Source of the DNA: Limonium bicolor | Taxonomy: Eukaryota > Streptophyta > Magnoliopsida > Caryophyllales > Plumbaginaceae | NCBI GenBank assembly: GCA_023374045.1 | Contig: CM041779.1 | Span: 141,505,801 to 141,569,800 of the forward strand | Direction: 5' to 3' | Length of the DNA stretch: 64,000 nucleotides | Shown here: positions 11,300-23,658 of the stretch, one piece after another | Layout of the letters: the number at the start of each line of letters is the position of its first letter | How positions within the stretch are numbered: position 1 is the stretch's first letter | The notes under the pieces: model-generated | The model's input: the letters and a program-made list of their open reading frames with translations, nothing else | What the model was told of the DNA's origin: nothing | Databases searched by the model: none | Program-made: the position numbers and the translations under genes

Positions 11300-14060
11300 T
11301 TCGGTAGCTTGTGGCCTCAGTCTATTAAATGTCCTTGAGTTGCTAATACAATTATAATCAGATGAATGCAACTGACTAAGCCTCTAAACAAGAGGGTGTT
11401 GAAGGAAAATAAATGAAAACCGATTACAACAAAAAGGAAAGAAAAGGACAAGAAACAGATGCAACAGTTACGCTTTTGTTTCTGGTGTGATTTTCAACTA
11501 CTGTGAGGCCTGCGTGTGTGTTTACATTACAGAAGTATTGTGAGGTTAGTAGGGGTCAGATAAAAACTTAAAATCTCAGTGAAACACAAAACTACACAGG
11601 TTAGTAATGAGGGAAAACAGAAAGGGAAAACTAGGATTGAGAATTCTCAGAAAACCGATGGAAGTTACCAGGTTTTGATGCTTCAGTTTTCAGCCCCTAG
11701 GATGTTTGTGTTCTGTATGGTTGGCTGTATTGTGAGGTAAGGAACCTAAACATTCTAACACACCTAAGTGAGAATAAGAAATCATGAAGAAATCAAAACC
11801 CAACCTGATGCACAACCAAGTAACAGAGAAAAATCATGCATCAGTGTCTTTTCTGTCTGTCTGTTTTCAAATCTGAATCCTTTGAGTTTCTGTGTGAAGA
11901 CCTTACTAGAGAGTTGACTAGGTGAGTTTTGGCCTGTCCTTGAATTCAAAAAGGCTTATAGCACACTTAGCCACAAAAAAACGTTACAGCAGTTGCATAG
12001 TTTCTGTTACAGATTTTATTTTACTGTTTTTTGTGTAAAGAACCTCCTGAATTGTGGTCTAGGTCTTTGGGGCTGCTATGAAGATTAAAACAATAGCAAA
12101 ACACCTAAAGGAATGGCTAGACTATTGGGGAAGTAAAAACCTGATGACGGAACAAAAAAAAAAGAAACAGAAGAGTAAAGCAACACCAATTTCAGAATTT
12201 CAATCCTGTTTCAGTTTCAGTTCTTACCAGTTCAGTGATTGGTTATTTTGTGTCTATAACGAGTTGTCCTGGGTTTGGTTTGGGTTTAGAATTTTAATAT
12301 AACTCTTAGGTAGCTGGGTCAACAGTTTGGGAAGAATGGAAAATCAAACACATGCACTAACAGAGAGAAAGAAATCAGTTTCAGAATCTGTTTTCTAACA
12401 CAGTTCTGAACAATGAATCTCAGTGGCATTAACCATAACATCGTGGCCTTACATTAGGGATAAAAATCATATTATTAAGACCCTTATCCAAGGAGCTAAA
12501 TACCTTGGGAAGTATGAAATCAGGTTAGAGAGAGAGCAGAAGGAAAACAATGTAAAAAAACTTATCAGTCAGATTCCAGTTTCTGTAATCCTGGCCCTTC
12601 TGTATATTAACCTTTCAGAAACTTAAACAACTTGGTAGTGGGTCTGTTTTGAGGTTTAAACTGTACTAAGGTGTTTAACTAGATAGCTAGGCAATCTAAG
12701 GGAAACTCCAACCAGAATCGTGAACAAACCACAGAAAACAAGGGAGGATATCAGTTTATGTTTTCCAGTTCTATTATCGGTACTACAGATTGGTGTAAAG
12801 GAGTTTCAGAGGTGCAGACATTGTTGACTTGGTTTGTCCTCAAGTTAAAACTGTATTAGGAGGTGTAACCAAATGGGGAAGCAAGCTGGGGAAAACTAGC
12901 AGTCAGGTTAAACAGCAGAAATAAAAGATGGAAGTAAGTCATATCAGAATTTCGTTTCAGGTTGCAGTTAGTCTCAGTTCTGTACAATGACCTTTCAAAG
13001 GGTTGATTCTTGCTGTTTCAAATTGTTTAGAGGTTCAAATGGTGTAGGGTACCCAATTAAGCAGTTAACCAACCTAGTGAGAGACTGAAAACCCAAAACC
13101 ATGAACAACCAGAGAGAAAGAAGAAAGAAATCAGTTCATAATTTAGTTTTAGTTTCGGGGTGTATAAGTAAGGTCAACAATGTTGCTGTGAGTTCTTTGT
13201 GAGGATAGAATAACATTAACACACCTAACTAAGAAGCTAAGTGATTAGAGTAAAAGAAAACTGAAGGAACAGATTAGGAAGTAACAGGAAAAAGAAGAAA
13301 AGAAAACAGCAGTAGTGTTTCAGTTTTGTTGCAGTTTTCAGGTTATGTGTGAAGACTTTCTGGAACGTAGCCTTGTGGCCTTGAGTTGTTTTATGGTTCA
13401 AACTATACTAAAATACATAACTAAGTAACTACAACAAGTTGGTGTAAAATGATAGTCAGTCTGTAAACAAAGAGCATAAGTAGAAGAAGATGTGTCAGTT
13501 TCTGTTTCAGCTTCAAATTTGCCTAGTTTCAGTTCCAGATTTCTGTTTGTTGTGATCTATGTCGTTTTGGTTCTGTGGGAACTTAAAAACCTACCACATC
13601 CTAAACTACTTGAGTTGGTAATGAGGAAGAGTTGAAGGTCAACCCGTGAACCAACAACAGAAAAAAAAATAGAAGAGAAGAGGGTTGCAGTTTCAGATCT
13701 TCTGTTGCAGCTCTGGTTCCAGTATGCACACGTTTCTGTAGCATTAGTGAAGTTGATTTAGGATTGTTCTTAAGTCTAAAACCTCGATAAACATTTAACT
13801 AAGTGGCTAAAGAGCTAGGAGGAGTATAGCTCAGTTTAAGAAACAGACAGAGAGAACCATAAGTGCATACATCAATTTCTGCTTTTAGTTGCAGTTTCAG
13901 AAATTTTGTTTCTGTATAAACCTGTTACAGAAGTATACTGAGGGTGGAACTGAGTTATGAATGAACTCAAAATACTCCTAGAAGAAGGGACTAGACTGAT
14001 ACATTCTTTTGGAATTCTGGAAATCAACTTAGTTACCAAACAGAAACAAAAAAAAAACAT
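11300..14060. repeat. Degenerate tandem array, about 187-bp period, inside LTR C
   Basis: A loose signature, roughly ACACCTAACTAAGTAGCTAA followed by an A-rich AGAGAGAAAGAAG stretch and then TCAGTTTCTGTTTCAG, recurs near 12097, 12300, 12480, 12673, 12859, 13050, 13223, 13416, 13598 and 13792. Spacings cluster at 180-195 bp. Weaker units seem to extend back to about 11300. Units differ by many substitutions and indels, so the array is old. No unit codes for protein. Confidence 0.65.
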
Positions 14061-16408
14061 ACTGTGAAGGCATGATCTTCAGATTTCTGATATCATGTTT
14101 TCTTTCTGTTCAATTGAATTACAGTGAGAGGTTAAGTGGTGATGCAGTCCTAAGTCTATTAATCTGTAGTGGAAATGGTGGGATGGTGAGTTTGAGATGT
14201 GAAAGGAAATTAGATGTACACATATATATAGGTAACCGATAACTAAACAAGTGTGAAAAGACCTTGGGTTATATTTTACCACAAGGTTTTTGGTATTATA
14301 AAATTAGATGCCTACAAAATATTATAAGCTGTGTGGTAGTTTTGTGAGTAGTGAAAATATATAATAAAGGAGCCCAAATGTGGCACATGTGTATATTATT
14401 TTCGACATATTCCTAAGTTGCCAAAACCACGCGTTATAAAGTCTAGTGACACATAAAATATCGTACCATATAACATTATGGAACAAATATAACACAAATA
14501 ATATTATGTGGCTAAGGATATAGTTATTCAACTGTTATGCTAAACGCATACATACATATATAAACACGTGTCAAGAAATAAAAATTATACACTATAGTTA
14601 CAACGACATAAAATACCAAAGTTAGTATAAGACTTTGGTATGATAAATAAACCCCGAGTGAAATATCATAAGTGTACAACGTGAGGTTTCATGCTCTAAT
14701 GTAAACCGAGAATTAACTCACACAACGAGTAAGGGGTTTATAAAATAATAGTAACGATAATGTAACTAGTAACAAATGTTAAGTCTGGGGACATAGTACT
14801 GGGATTTCAAACGTTATTCGGAAATACCGAATTGTGCTGTCATGAGGATTGACGCTTAGTGTTCCTTGTATTACTAGATCGTATTTCCGACGTACGCGCT
14901 CGAAAGCTCTAGTGGTCTGCACTGCACGAATCTAGACACGGTGTACGGTATGTAAAGGGATTTGATCCGAGTTATCCTGAGGAATTCCTCAGGCTTGGAT
15001 TTGTTTGATAAATAACTTGTGTGAATGTATGTATGTGATTTATGTGTGTGATGTGTAGCTATGTTTACTGCATTATCTAATTATGCACGAATGTCCTACG
15101 GGACTAATACTACGTCGACTATAGATCGACTTATACAAAACTACATATGCGAAATGTATGATTGTGACCATTGCTTGACCTAATACGCTAAGTATTACAA
15201 GTATGTAGTTATAACCTAAGTAAAACACTTAGGAACGGGACACGACATTGTCGGTCTCTAGAGCTTTGACTCGAACGTGAATACTACCTAGAATAATTCT
15301 AGGCATGCGTAAGACCCATAGGGCAGCCAACAAATTAAATGATGTTCTCCAGAACTAAAACTGTAACTGACTATCTAACTAACAAAGTTAACAGTGGAGT
15401 GTGAATGAATGTGATGATGTACCTTAATCCAGACAGTCACTGGCTGCTGGTCGCGCGTAGAGATCTCTTGGGTTATCCCGTATCGGGTTTACCCTAGTAA
15501 ATCCTGAACGAGCCTACATAGATCGTCAGGCGGAGTGTGCTACCGTTGGCACCAGGCCCTTGGCCACCTAAATGGACGCCTTTACAAAGGCAAAGTGAAT
15601 AAGTCCCAGAGTCTTCGGATGATCAGGGCAGTGAGCACCTTTGTGTGTACGTGGGACTACTGTCCAAGTGAGTATATTTCGGGTTGTCCTAACTGACGCC
15701 CGACTGTGCTAACCAAAACAAACGATATGTGAAGGCCCGGAGGGCCGAGTGATGTACTACGTGATGATGTTAACATACGATGAATGAGTTCTCAATGCCA
15801 TTGTATTGTATGATGTATGACAATAATGTGTATATCCATATATGACTGTTTGGATTGGATTAATGATTATATAATCATGCATGTTGTTACAGTACCTATT
15901 ATATCTGTAAAATGGTAAAGCATGAAATCAATCTAATATCAAGACGGTTAAAAATGACAAGTGACCAATAGGGTCCAGATCCGGCATACTCAGCGTCTAT
16001 CGCTGAGACTACACTTATTGTGCAGGTTGCTGAACACGTCGAAGCCAAGTGCGGGGCGGGGTAGTTAGGACGTTGTTGATTTTGGATTTACCGTTCATAC
16101 CTCGTTATGTATTAAATGATTCCACTGGAAAGGGGTTGTAAAATTTGGATTATGTTTAGATACTCACAGTAGTTGTGCTTTTGATACTTAGATAGACATG
16201 TAGGTGGTATCTCGTTGTCACCGCGGATTGTATTTTTGTGTTTAATTTTGTTAAGATGTTGTACTGCTACATCACTCGTATGGGCGAGTGGTGGCAAGTA
16301 ACACCCACGTGAGTTCTATTACTGTAATTCCTTCCGCTGTGAGACGCCTTTATTTCCTGTTCACATGAGCGACTATTACGTATTTGTTATGAGGGGTGTT
16401 ACAATTAT

Positions 16409-16654
16409 GATAAGTGTTAATGAGGAATTTATAAATAGAAGCCACAAATAATTAATGTGAGCTTCAAATAAATGAGGAATAAATTTATTATGGGAAAGGA
16501 ACCTTATAATTCATAATGTATGGATTTATAATGTGGAATGCGGGTACAATATGGTTACCAATTCAGATAAGGGGGATTATACCATCACAAGTAGAAACGA
16601 GGATATAACAAAAACTGCGTTATAAACATATACAAGTATATAGTATTTATACAT
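16409..16654. other. AT-rich remnant between LTR C and element A
   Basis: This is the continuation of the DNA at 9016-9575 after the second ATTAT. I see no gene. It ends ATACA immediately before the family-A LTR, giving the left half of that element's target duplication. Confidence 0.4.
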
Positions 16655-19600
16655 GTAACACCCCAACCGCTAATCCTATGCTTACCGTCTAATCGTCCTG
16701 TTAATCCTACGAGTTCGCAGCGGAATTGTTACTTACTTACTACGGCGGGTGAAACAATGCCGCTAACCGCCCATACGGCTAGCTAGGCTACTAATACTTA
16801 CAGTAACGGTCTGATGAACATAACGTACCGAGCTACTAATTTAATGCATATTGAATATAGATAACCTACTTACATTCTTGGATCACCGAGTATTTAAAGT
16901 ATTACTTTACATCCTTTACCACACTTCCCAAAAGAATGAGTTTCTATCTTTTGCTCATCTATACCAATTCCCTTCCATCAATATCCAAAAAGGTGTACCC
17001 CATGGTACACCGGCTAATCAAAAGTTACAGCCATGTACTACTCAGTACACCCATCATAAATTCATTGTTTACAATCAAAAGGAAGATAAAGAAATAGAAC
17101 TATGTCCTCAGCAATCTTCATCAATCTCGAGTACCTGCGTGTAGTAAAAATGGTGCCCCAAGGGGCTCAGCAAAAGCTGCATATGGACTCCGCATATACC
17201 GCGTGCTAGCTAGGGCACGCCGACTATTTGACGTCCACTAAACATGCCATTCATTATTCATACATACATGCTTTTCATACATCATACATGCTCATACAAT
17301 ACATTACACAATTCAAGGCCACAATGCAGTAGTACACAACTTACTTACCTTCACAAAGTTAGCCAAATTATGCATCCGGGTTAATCGGAATGCTTTACTC
17401 TTTTACTCATTACTTACTTCTTCTTGCATACTTACTTACTTCTTTTCTTTACTTTACTTACTCATTCTTACTTACTTACTTATACTCAAGTCAAGTCGTC
17501 GGGACCTCCGGCCTTGGGGCTACACCGTCCCACATCCGGGATTTACTTGACTCACTAATCCGGGATGCTACCCACTTAAGGGATTTGGGCCGCGGACCAG
17601 TTTAAGAGTCAGGAATTGGAGCCAACCTCTCGTGACTCCGCATCCTCACGCGTGGCCGAAACTATATCGGACTTCTACTCATTCCAATTTAATTACCATT
17701 TTAAGTTAGGATGGTTAGCTTGTTAGGAATAAGTTAGAAGTCCAACACAATAAATAACGGTCACGGACAATACAACGTACATACACACATTCATATCATC
17801 CATACATTTCATGAATTATACAAACTAAGATTAAAGAAGATATACAACATCATACAACACTACATATTCACAAGTATGCATATTAACTCCGATTCGTGCA
17901 TTTATCTTATTTGGTGATCAATTAGCACACACACAAATCAGAGTAACCAAGATAGCATACGGGGCATGAGGAATCCATACCGTTCACCGTTGTACGTGAT
18001 TCCAAACGTCCTTCGGTGTCACAAATCAACCCTATTATATACATACCATTGAATGATTAATAACTATCATTAATTTAACTCAACTACTTTTGTGTTTACT
18101 AATCCATACTTACTAAGGCTTTACATTCCTTACACTTATATCTCATTTTTCTTACTTTCCATTACTTGTCCATGGTTTACATACATATATATATGTATAT
18201 ATATATATATATGTATATTATACATATATATATATATATATATAATTTAAATTTTTTTTTTTTTTGATTGACCCGACCGACCCTCCCTGGGTCGGACCCA
18301 TGGGTCGGTCGGGTGCAGAGACTTCGATTACAGAATTTTCTTCGACCGACCCAGCCAGGGTCGGTCCATTGGGTCGGTCCGTTGCAGAAGAATCCAACTA
18401 ATTTCTACTCGACCGACCCAGGCAGGGTCGGTCCCCTGGGTCGGTCGGATGCAGAAACATTTCCGACCAAAATTCCCACTCGACCGACCCAGGCAGGGTC
18501 GGCCCACTGGGTCGGTCGGATGCAGAAGCTTCCGAGGTTACAGATTTTCGGGTCGACCGACCCTGCTAGGGTCGGCCCTAGGGTCGGTCCAGCCCAGTAC
18601 TTATTTTTAATTGCTCCTTTTGAACTCCAAATCCTTCTCAATTCACATCCAATCTTTTCCTAATCATTTTCCCAAGTTTCCTACATGCTTAGGCACCCTA
18701 AAACACTCCTTAACTCATCTACTAACTCATCACCCTTTTCTATATCCCAATTCACCCTTTGTCTCCTACATTTCATTTCAGCACTCATATTATCTCCTTC
18801 CTTAGTCACTTTTGCTACAGATTTTGATACTAACACTCCCCTTCTACAACTCCCTCTTCTAATGTCATTTCTAACACCTCTAATACATTAGAATCCATTA
18901 TCTATCTCTCTCAACTTACCCTCTATCTATTTAAATCAAAATCTGTTACACACTCACCTTAGTCACCTAGTTTAATTCTCTAAGTGTTCTAATCCTAGGC
19001 AAATTTTGCCATAGTCTCTCTTGTATTTCTATACACTCACCACATGGTTTAGTTCACATTTCAATACTTATCTCACCTGTTACAATAACATCAATATACA
19101 AGCTCCCATATCCAAATACCGATACTAAAACACTCATAAAAATTCCTGCACTCAAACACTAATTCCCAATCTGTTTTCAACAAGTTTTACACATCTTTTA
19201 AAGCTTCAAAATACTATATTCTCTTACACATTATACTACTAATGCATTATCATTTTACAATACCAATTTTCATTACTAAAAATCTGTTACATATACAAAT
19301 ATCTACCAAGCTACACAATGAGTATTCTTACCTTGTTTTCCTTCTAGATTTTCTTCCTCTTCTTGTTTCTTCTTCCTCCTCTCTCAACGGTTACAGCACT
19401 CCACAATCTAAACTACCACCCATTCACATTCACAATTTTAATACTAAACTCACCCTAAGCATTATATAAGCTCTAATCAAATTTCTAGGGTTTAGGAATC
19501 TCATTACCTTCCAAGGGTTTATGAAGTACTTGGAGCAGCTCAAGAACAAGGTTCCCCACCTTCCAAAGGAGCCAAAATCGGCTGGGTACAAGAGGGGCAA

Positions 19601-20468
19601 ACAAGAGTTTAACTAGATTTTCGTTTTGCCCATAAAGCTAGGAAAAGATGGAGTTTTCAAGAAGATTTTTACCTTAGAAGAACAAGGAGAACAAGGGCCT
19701 TCTAATGGTGGTTGAACTCCAAATGGGAATACCCATAAAATCGAAATGGGTGTTTTCGATTTTGGAAAGATGAAATGTAGCTCTTGAGGAGAGGATTACA
19801 ATGGTGGTATTTTTATAATTTTTGGAAGAGTGTGGAGAGAGTTACAAAGGAGAGAAGGTGAGTTTTGTGTTGTTTTTCTTATTTCTCCATGGATGTCGCT
19901 GGAGGTTGAAGAAGAGAGGAAAAGAGAGAGTGAGGGAGGAGGGAATACGTGAGTGAGGGAAATGAGGTAGGAGAGAGAATTGTGAGAGTGTGGGGTAAAG
20001 TAATAAGAGAGGGGGGTGTTTTTTTATTTTTGTTTGTTTGTAATAAAGAGTAAGTGTGTGGTGGTGTATATATGTAAATCGGACAGCACACCCTAGGGGT
20101 TTTAAAATTTTTATTTACAAAGTTGGACACATAAGTTTGTGTTAATTATATTTCTACCCCACAACTTGTCGTTTTTGACAGTTTTTACTAATCTCTCGTT
20201 TTATTGATTTTATTGGTCCTAAAGCCTCACTAATATTTATTAATGATTATTTAGTTGACTAAAATTGTTACGAGTCTATTTGACCCGCTTAAAGACACGT
20301 TTTCCCGGTTACCTCGAAAAACGTGCTTTAAGGTTCGGTAATGTTTTTAAACCGTTTTAAAGGTCCGTTTTCTTCGGGATTTGTTCCCTATAATTATTTA
20401 CACTTAATTAAGCTTCTAAATTACTTATTAGCCTAATTAATCACTATTTTTAATTACGGGGTATTTCA
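16655..20468 (-). repeat. 3' LTR of element A (3814 bp)
   Basis: The plus strand runs from TGTAACACCCCAACC to GGGGTATTTCA, so the minus strand starts TGAAATACCCC and ends TGTTACA. It is flanked on the left by ATACA and on the right by the purine-tract complement ATCTACCCCCCTT. It contains short ACTTACTT-type repeats (about 17390-17490), a TA microsatellite (about 18180-18245), a T-run, and a five-unit hairpin array (18272-18592). Two short palindromes with GTGTAC arms lie near 16992-17050. Confidence 0.9.
18272..18592. repeat. Five-unit CCGACCGACCC hairpin array
   Basis: Five units of 65-75 bp each carry CGACCGACCC, a short spacer, then GGGTCGGTCGG or a close variant, so each can fold into a strong GC hairpin. 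Between hairpins lies a conserved GTGCAGA or ATGCAGA. The array directly follows a TA microsatellite and a long T-run. The same array is in the other LTR at 28528-28843. Confidence 0.85.
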
Positions 20469-20889
20469 ATCTACCCCCCTTAAGAAACTTTGCCCTCAAA
20501 GTTGCTCAAGGTTAATAGTTTTATAATTCTACTCATTAGCAAACCAATTGCCTAATGTCTTACTACACCTATGAGGTGTTTACTTCATTCCACATTGCAA
20601 GCATACACATTCAACATCATACGCAATTCACATACACAATCATCATTTCCATTCATACCATACCACAATACAAATACATCATTACCATCCACAATACACA
20701 ACACTTACAATACACCATACATACATTGCACATACACATCATTCATACACATTACACATACATACCATCCACTTGCACTACATGTGCCATACAAAATGCA
20801 ATGCTTACCCCGAAGCAATGCTAAAGCAAAGGGTTCTACCCCCCTTAAAAGGGGTACGACCCGTACCCGTATACTAAATACTAGACTCT
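20469..20889 (-). other. Purine tract and 3' untranslated region of element A
   Basis: 20469-20484 reads on the minus strand as AAGGGGGGTAGAT, adjoining the LTR. The remainder is CA- and CAT-rich simple sequence (about 20580-20800) without an ORF on the element's strand, followed by short C-rich runs near 20840. Confidence 0.7.
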
Positions 20890-21290
20890 CTAGTCTATGA
20901 ATAACTGCGGGTATTTAGCCTTCATGGCATCTTCCAACTCCCATGTCGCTTCTTCGACATCATGGTTAGACCATAGGACCTTCACCATTCGTATAGACTT
21001 ATGGCGAGTGTCTCTGGTCTTCCTATCAAGGATTCTCACTGGGGTTTCGACATATCTCATGTTTGGCTCAATGGATAGTCTCTCGGGCTCCAACACATGA
21101 GAAGGATCAGCCATATACTTCTTGAGTTGTGACACATGAACATCATGGACACGTCCCAAGTCCTCAGGTAGTGCTAACCTGTAGGCTACTGAACCAACTC
21201 TTTCGGTGATAGTGTACGGCCCTACAAATTTGGGCTTAGCTTGCCCTTCTGACCAAATCTGAAGACACCCTTCATAGGTGAAACTCGCAA
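20890..21290 (-). pseudogene. Integrase C-terminus (GPY/F-like) plus chromodomain
   Basis: The frame 21159-20890 ends with a clear chromodomain: PVRILDRKTRDTRHKSI, then VKVLWSNHDVEEATWELE, closing at KYPQLFI before the stop. Its upstream part has the usual HDVFHVSQLKKY-like linker (here VHDVHVSQLKKY). Another frame at about 21290-21160 gives a GPYTITERVG-like stretch, the GPY/F module of the integrase C-terminus. The two frames are offset, so one indel separates them. Chromodomains of chromoviruses are thought to guide integration through histone marks. It is the last module of the polyprotein, about 420 bases before the LTR. Confidence 0.85.
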
Positions 21291-22209
21291 GAACACTTGG
21301 TCGCCCACGGCGAACTCAGGTCGCGTCGTCTCACATCCGCATAGGATTTCTGTCTATCTTGGGCTGCCTTCATGTTAGCTCGGATTTGTTGCACTTCGGC
21401 TTGCACTTGCTCAAGGTACTCCGGTCCTATTATGACCGCTTCACTTGACTCATCCCAACACAAGGGTGTACGGCAAGGTCTACCGTATAGAGCTTGGAAA
21501 GGCGACATCTTAATCGAGGCGTGATAACTATTATTATACGAGAACTCGATAAGATGAAGCTTATCTAACCAACTCCCCTGAAAGTCCAAGGCACATGCCC
21601 GAAGCATGTCCTCCAGTGTCTGGATGGTCCTTTCTGTCTGACCGTCGGTCTGAGGATGGAAGGCGGTACTCAACTTCAGTTCTGTACCCAACGCTTCCCT
21701 TGTAGCTCTCCAGTATCTCGAAAGAAATCTGGTGTCGCGGTCAGATACTATGGTCTTAGGGACTCCGTGGTGTCTGATAATCTCCTTATCAAAAAGCTCA
21801 GCTAGCTTTACTACCTTCCAGGTGTCCTTCATCGGTATGAATCTGGCAACCTTGGTAAGGCGATCTACTACAACCCAGATCATGTTGAGTCCTCCCCTAG
21901 CAGGTGGGAGTCCTACAACAAAATCCATGGAGATATCATGAAATTTCCACTCCGGAATTGGCATTGATTGTACCATTCCGCCCGGTCTACGGTGTTCAAA
22001 TTTTACCTTCTGGCATGTCAAGCATCTCAATACAATTCCGTCACATCTGACTTCATTCCAGACCACCAGAAGTACCTCTTCATGTCTTTGTACATCTTGG
22101 AGGCTCCCGGATGGACTGATAATGTAGAACTATGTGACTCTCGCAGGATGCGATCCCTTAGCTCAGCATTGCTTCGGGGGACGCATAGCCTGCCATTCAA
22201 CCGAATCAA
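21272..22209 (-). pseudogene. Ty3/gypsy integrase (HHCC and DDE core)
   Basis: 22209-22027 holds the zinc-binding N-terminus: [20 protein letters not shown] gives the two His and CLTCQK the two Cys, the latter in a shifted frame that opens at 22066. The core follows with Asp in [12 protein letters not shown], Asp in IVSDRDTRF, and Glu in [18 protein letters not shown], so the DDE triad is present. [22 protein letters not shown] and PLCWDE are typical of the family. The frame of 264 codons is uninterrupted from the second zinc pair to the end of the core, but an indel separates it from the first zinc half and another from the chromodomain. It joins element cDNA to host DNA. Confidence 0.9.
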
Positions 22210-22329
22210 ACCATCTTCATGTAGCTTAAAATCATACTTTTTCTTCTCAAATGTACCATTCTCGATCTTTGTCTGATTTCGGTTAGGTAAGGGTCGCTCA
22301 ACTGAGCGTCTCGCACCTCGTCAACCAAG

Positions 22330-22836
22330 CTAGAAGAAGCGAGTAGCGAATGGAGCGAGTGTGCTCGACGGCTCAGGGCGTCGGCTACAAGTTTGCCTTC
22401 CCTTCCTTATACTGCAGTTGATGTCGTAGTCTGAGAGAAACTCCATCCACCTTCTCTGTCTCAAGTTGAGTTCTTTCTGAGTGAATACATACTGTAAGCT
22501 CTTATGATCGGAGTAGATGGTGATGCTTACCCCATAGAGATAGTGTCGCCATATCTTCAAGGCGAAGACAATGGCTCCTAACTCTAAGTCGTGAGTCGGG
22601 TAATTCTCCTCATGTTTCTTCAGCTGGCGGGAGGCATAAGCAACAACCTTGCCATGCTGCATGAGTACGCATCCCATTCCTTTGCCTGATGCATCACAGT
22701 ATACCTCAAATCCCTCTGTGCCCTCTGGAAGAGTAAGGACGGGCGCTGAGGTCAATGAGTCTTTCAGTTTCTGAAATGATAGCTCGCACTCGTCTGTCCA
22801 TACAAACGGTGCATCTTTCTTCATCAATGTAGTCAT
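22330..22836 (-). pseudogene. Ty3/gypsy RNase H domain
   Basis: The frame contains [18 protein letters not shown], with the first catalytic Asp, then [20 protein letters not shown], with Glu in [19 protein letters not shown], and [12 protein letters not shown] with a third Asp. These are the expected RNase H positions. The end, after CSIRKGRQ, changes frame: a neighbouring frame restores [10 protein letters not shown], the normal linker to integrase. A frameshift thus lies near 22400. Confidence 0.88.
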
Positions 22837-22949
22837 GGGCTTGGCGACTTTCGAGAAGTCCCTTACAAATCTCCGGTAGTAACCGGCTAGACCAAGAAAG
22901 CTCCTAATGTCGGTAACAGTCTTGGGTCTAGGCCATGATCGTACAGCTT

Positions 22950-23645
22950 CTACTTAGAAGGGTCAACTGAGATACCTGCGCTCGAGATGACATGTCCAAG
23001 GAATGATACCTGATCAAGCCAAAACTCGCATTTGGAGAACTTCGCATAAAGCTGGTTCTCGCGCAGTGTCTCAAGCACTTTCCTCAAGTGAATTTCATGT
23101 TCCTCTGGTGATTTGGAATATACAAGGATGTCGTCGATGAAGACCACAACCGAAGTGTCCAACTGCTCACTGAATAGTCATTCATGAGGTCCATGAATTT
23201 TGCCGGTGCGTTTGACAAACCGAATGGCATCACTGTGAATTCGTAGTGGCCATATCTGGTACGGAATGCCGTTTTCTCAATGTCTTGTCTTGATTGCAAT
23301 CTGATGATACCCTGAACGGAGGTCGATCTTGGAGAAGACTGAGGCTCCTTTCAACTGGTCGAATAGGTCATCGATACGTGGTAGTGGGTATTTATTTTTG
23401 ACTGTGACCGCATTCAGCTCGCGGTAGTCAATGCATAGTCGGAGGCTACCGTCCTTCTTCTTCACGAAGAGAACCGGTGCTCCCCAGGGTGATACGCTCG
23501 GGCGTATAAACCCTTTGTCTAGATCTCTCAACTGTTCTTTCAATTCGGTCATCTCTGCTGGTGCCATGCGGTACGGTGCCCTAGCAATGGGACCGGTACC
23601 TGGCAATAGATCAATTTCGAATTCCACTGCTCTCGGTGGTGGCAT
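22950..23645 (-). pseudogene. Ty3/gypsy reverse transcriptase
   Basis: Frame 23645-23277 gives [35 protein letters not shown] and [20 protein letters not shown], then [11 protein letters not shown] with the first catalytic Asp. A second frame (from 23299) gives [19 protein letters not shown], and a third (from 23162) [19 protein letters not shown] with the catalytic Asp-Asp pair, then [16 protein letters not shown]. Three frames within 700 bp mean at least two indels. The motifs themselves are intact, so decay is recent or partly a sequencing artefact. Confidence 0.9.
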
Positions 23646-23658
23646 GCCGGGTAGCTCC

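Larger units (their letters stand above)
9576..16403 (+). mobile_element. Solo LTR of giant-LTR family C (6.8 kb)
   Basis: It starts TGAAATACCCCTACT, like the start of family-B LTRs read on their own strand, and ends GAGGGGTGTTACA, also like family B. The five bases on both sides are ATTAT (9571-9575 and 16404-16408), a perfect target-site duplication. The last 2 kb is recognisably related to family B, including the shared GGCATACTCAGCGTCTATCG. No primer site, purine tract or pol lies within it. The simplest reading is LTR-LTR recombination that left one 6828-bp LTR. Inside are a tRNA-like segment on the minus strand and a long degenerate tandem array. Confidence 0.85.

Noticed and set aside
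11300..14060. Possible CRISPR-like array from regular spacing.
   Set aside because: This is a plant LTR, the units are 187 bp and degenerate throughout, with no constant repeat and unique spacer pattern.
18268..18663. Plus-strand repeated frame (RPTLPGSDPWVGR-type text).
   Set aside because: It is the same hairpin array in the other LTR; repeats at DNA level explain it fully.
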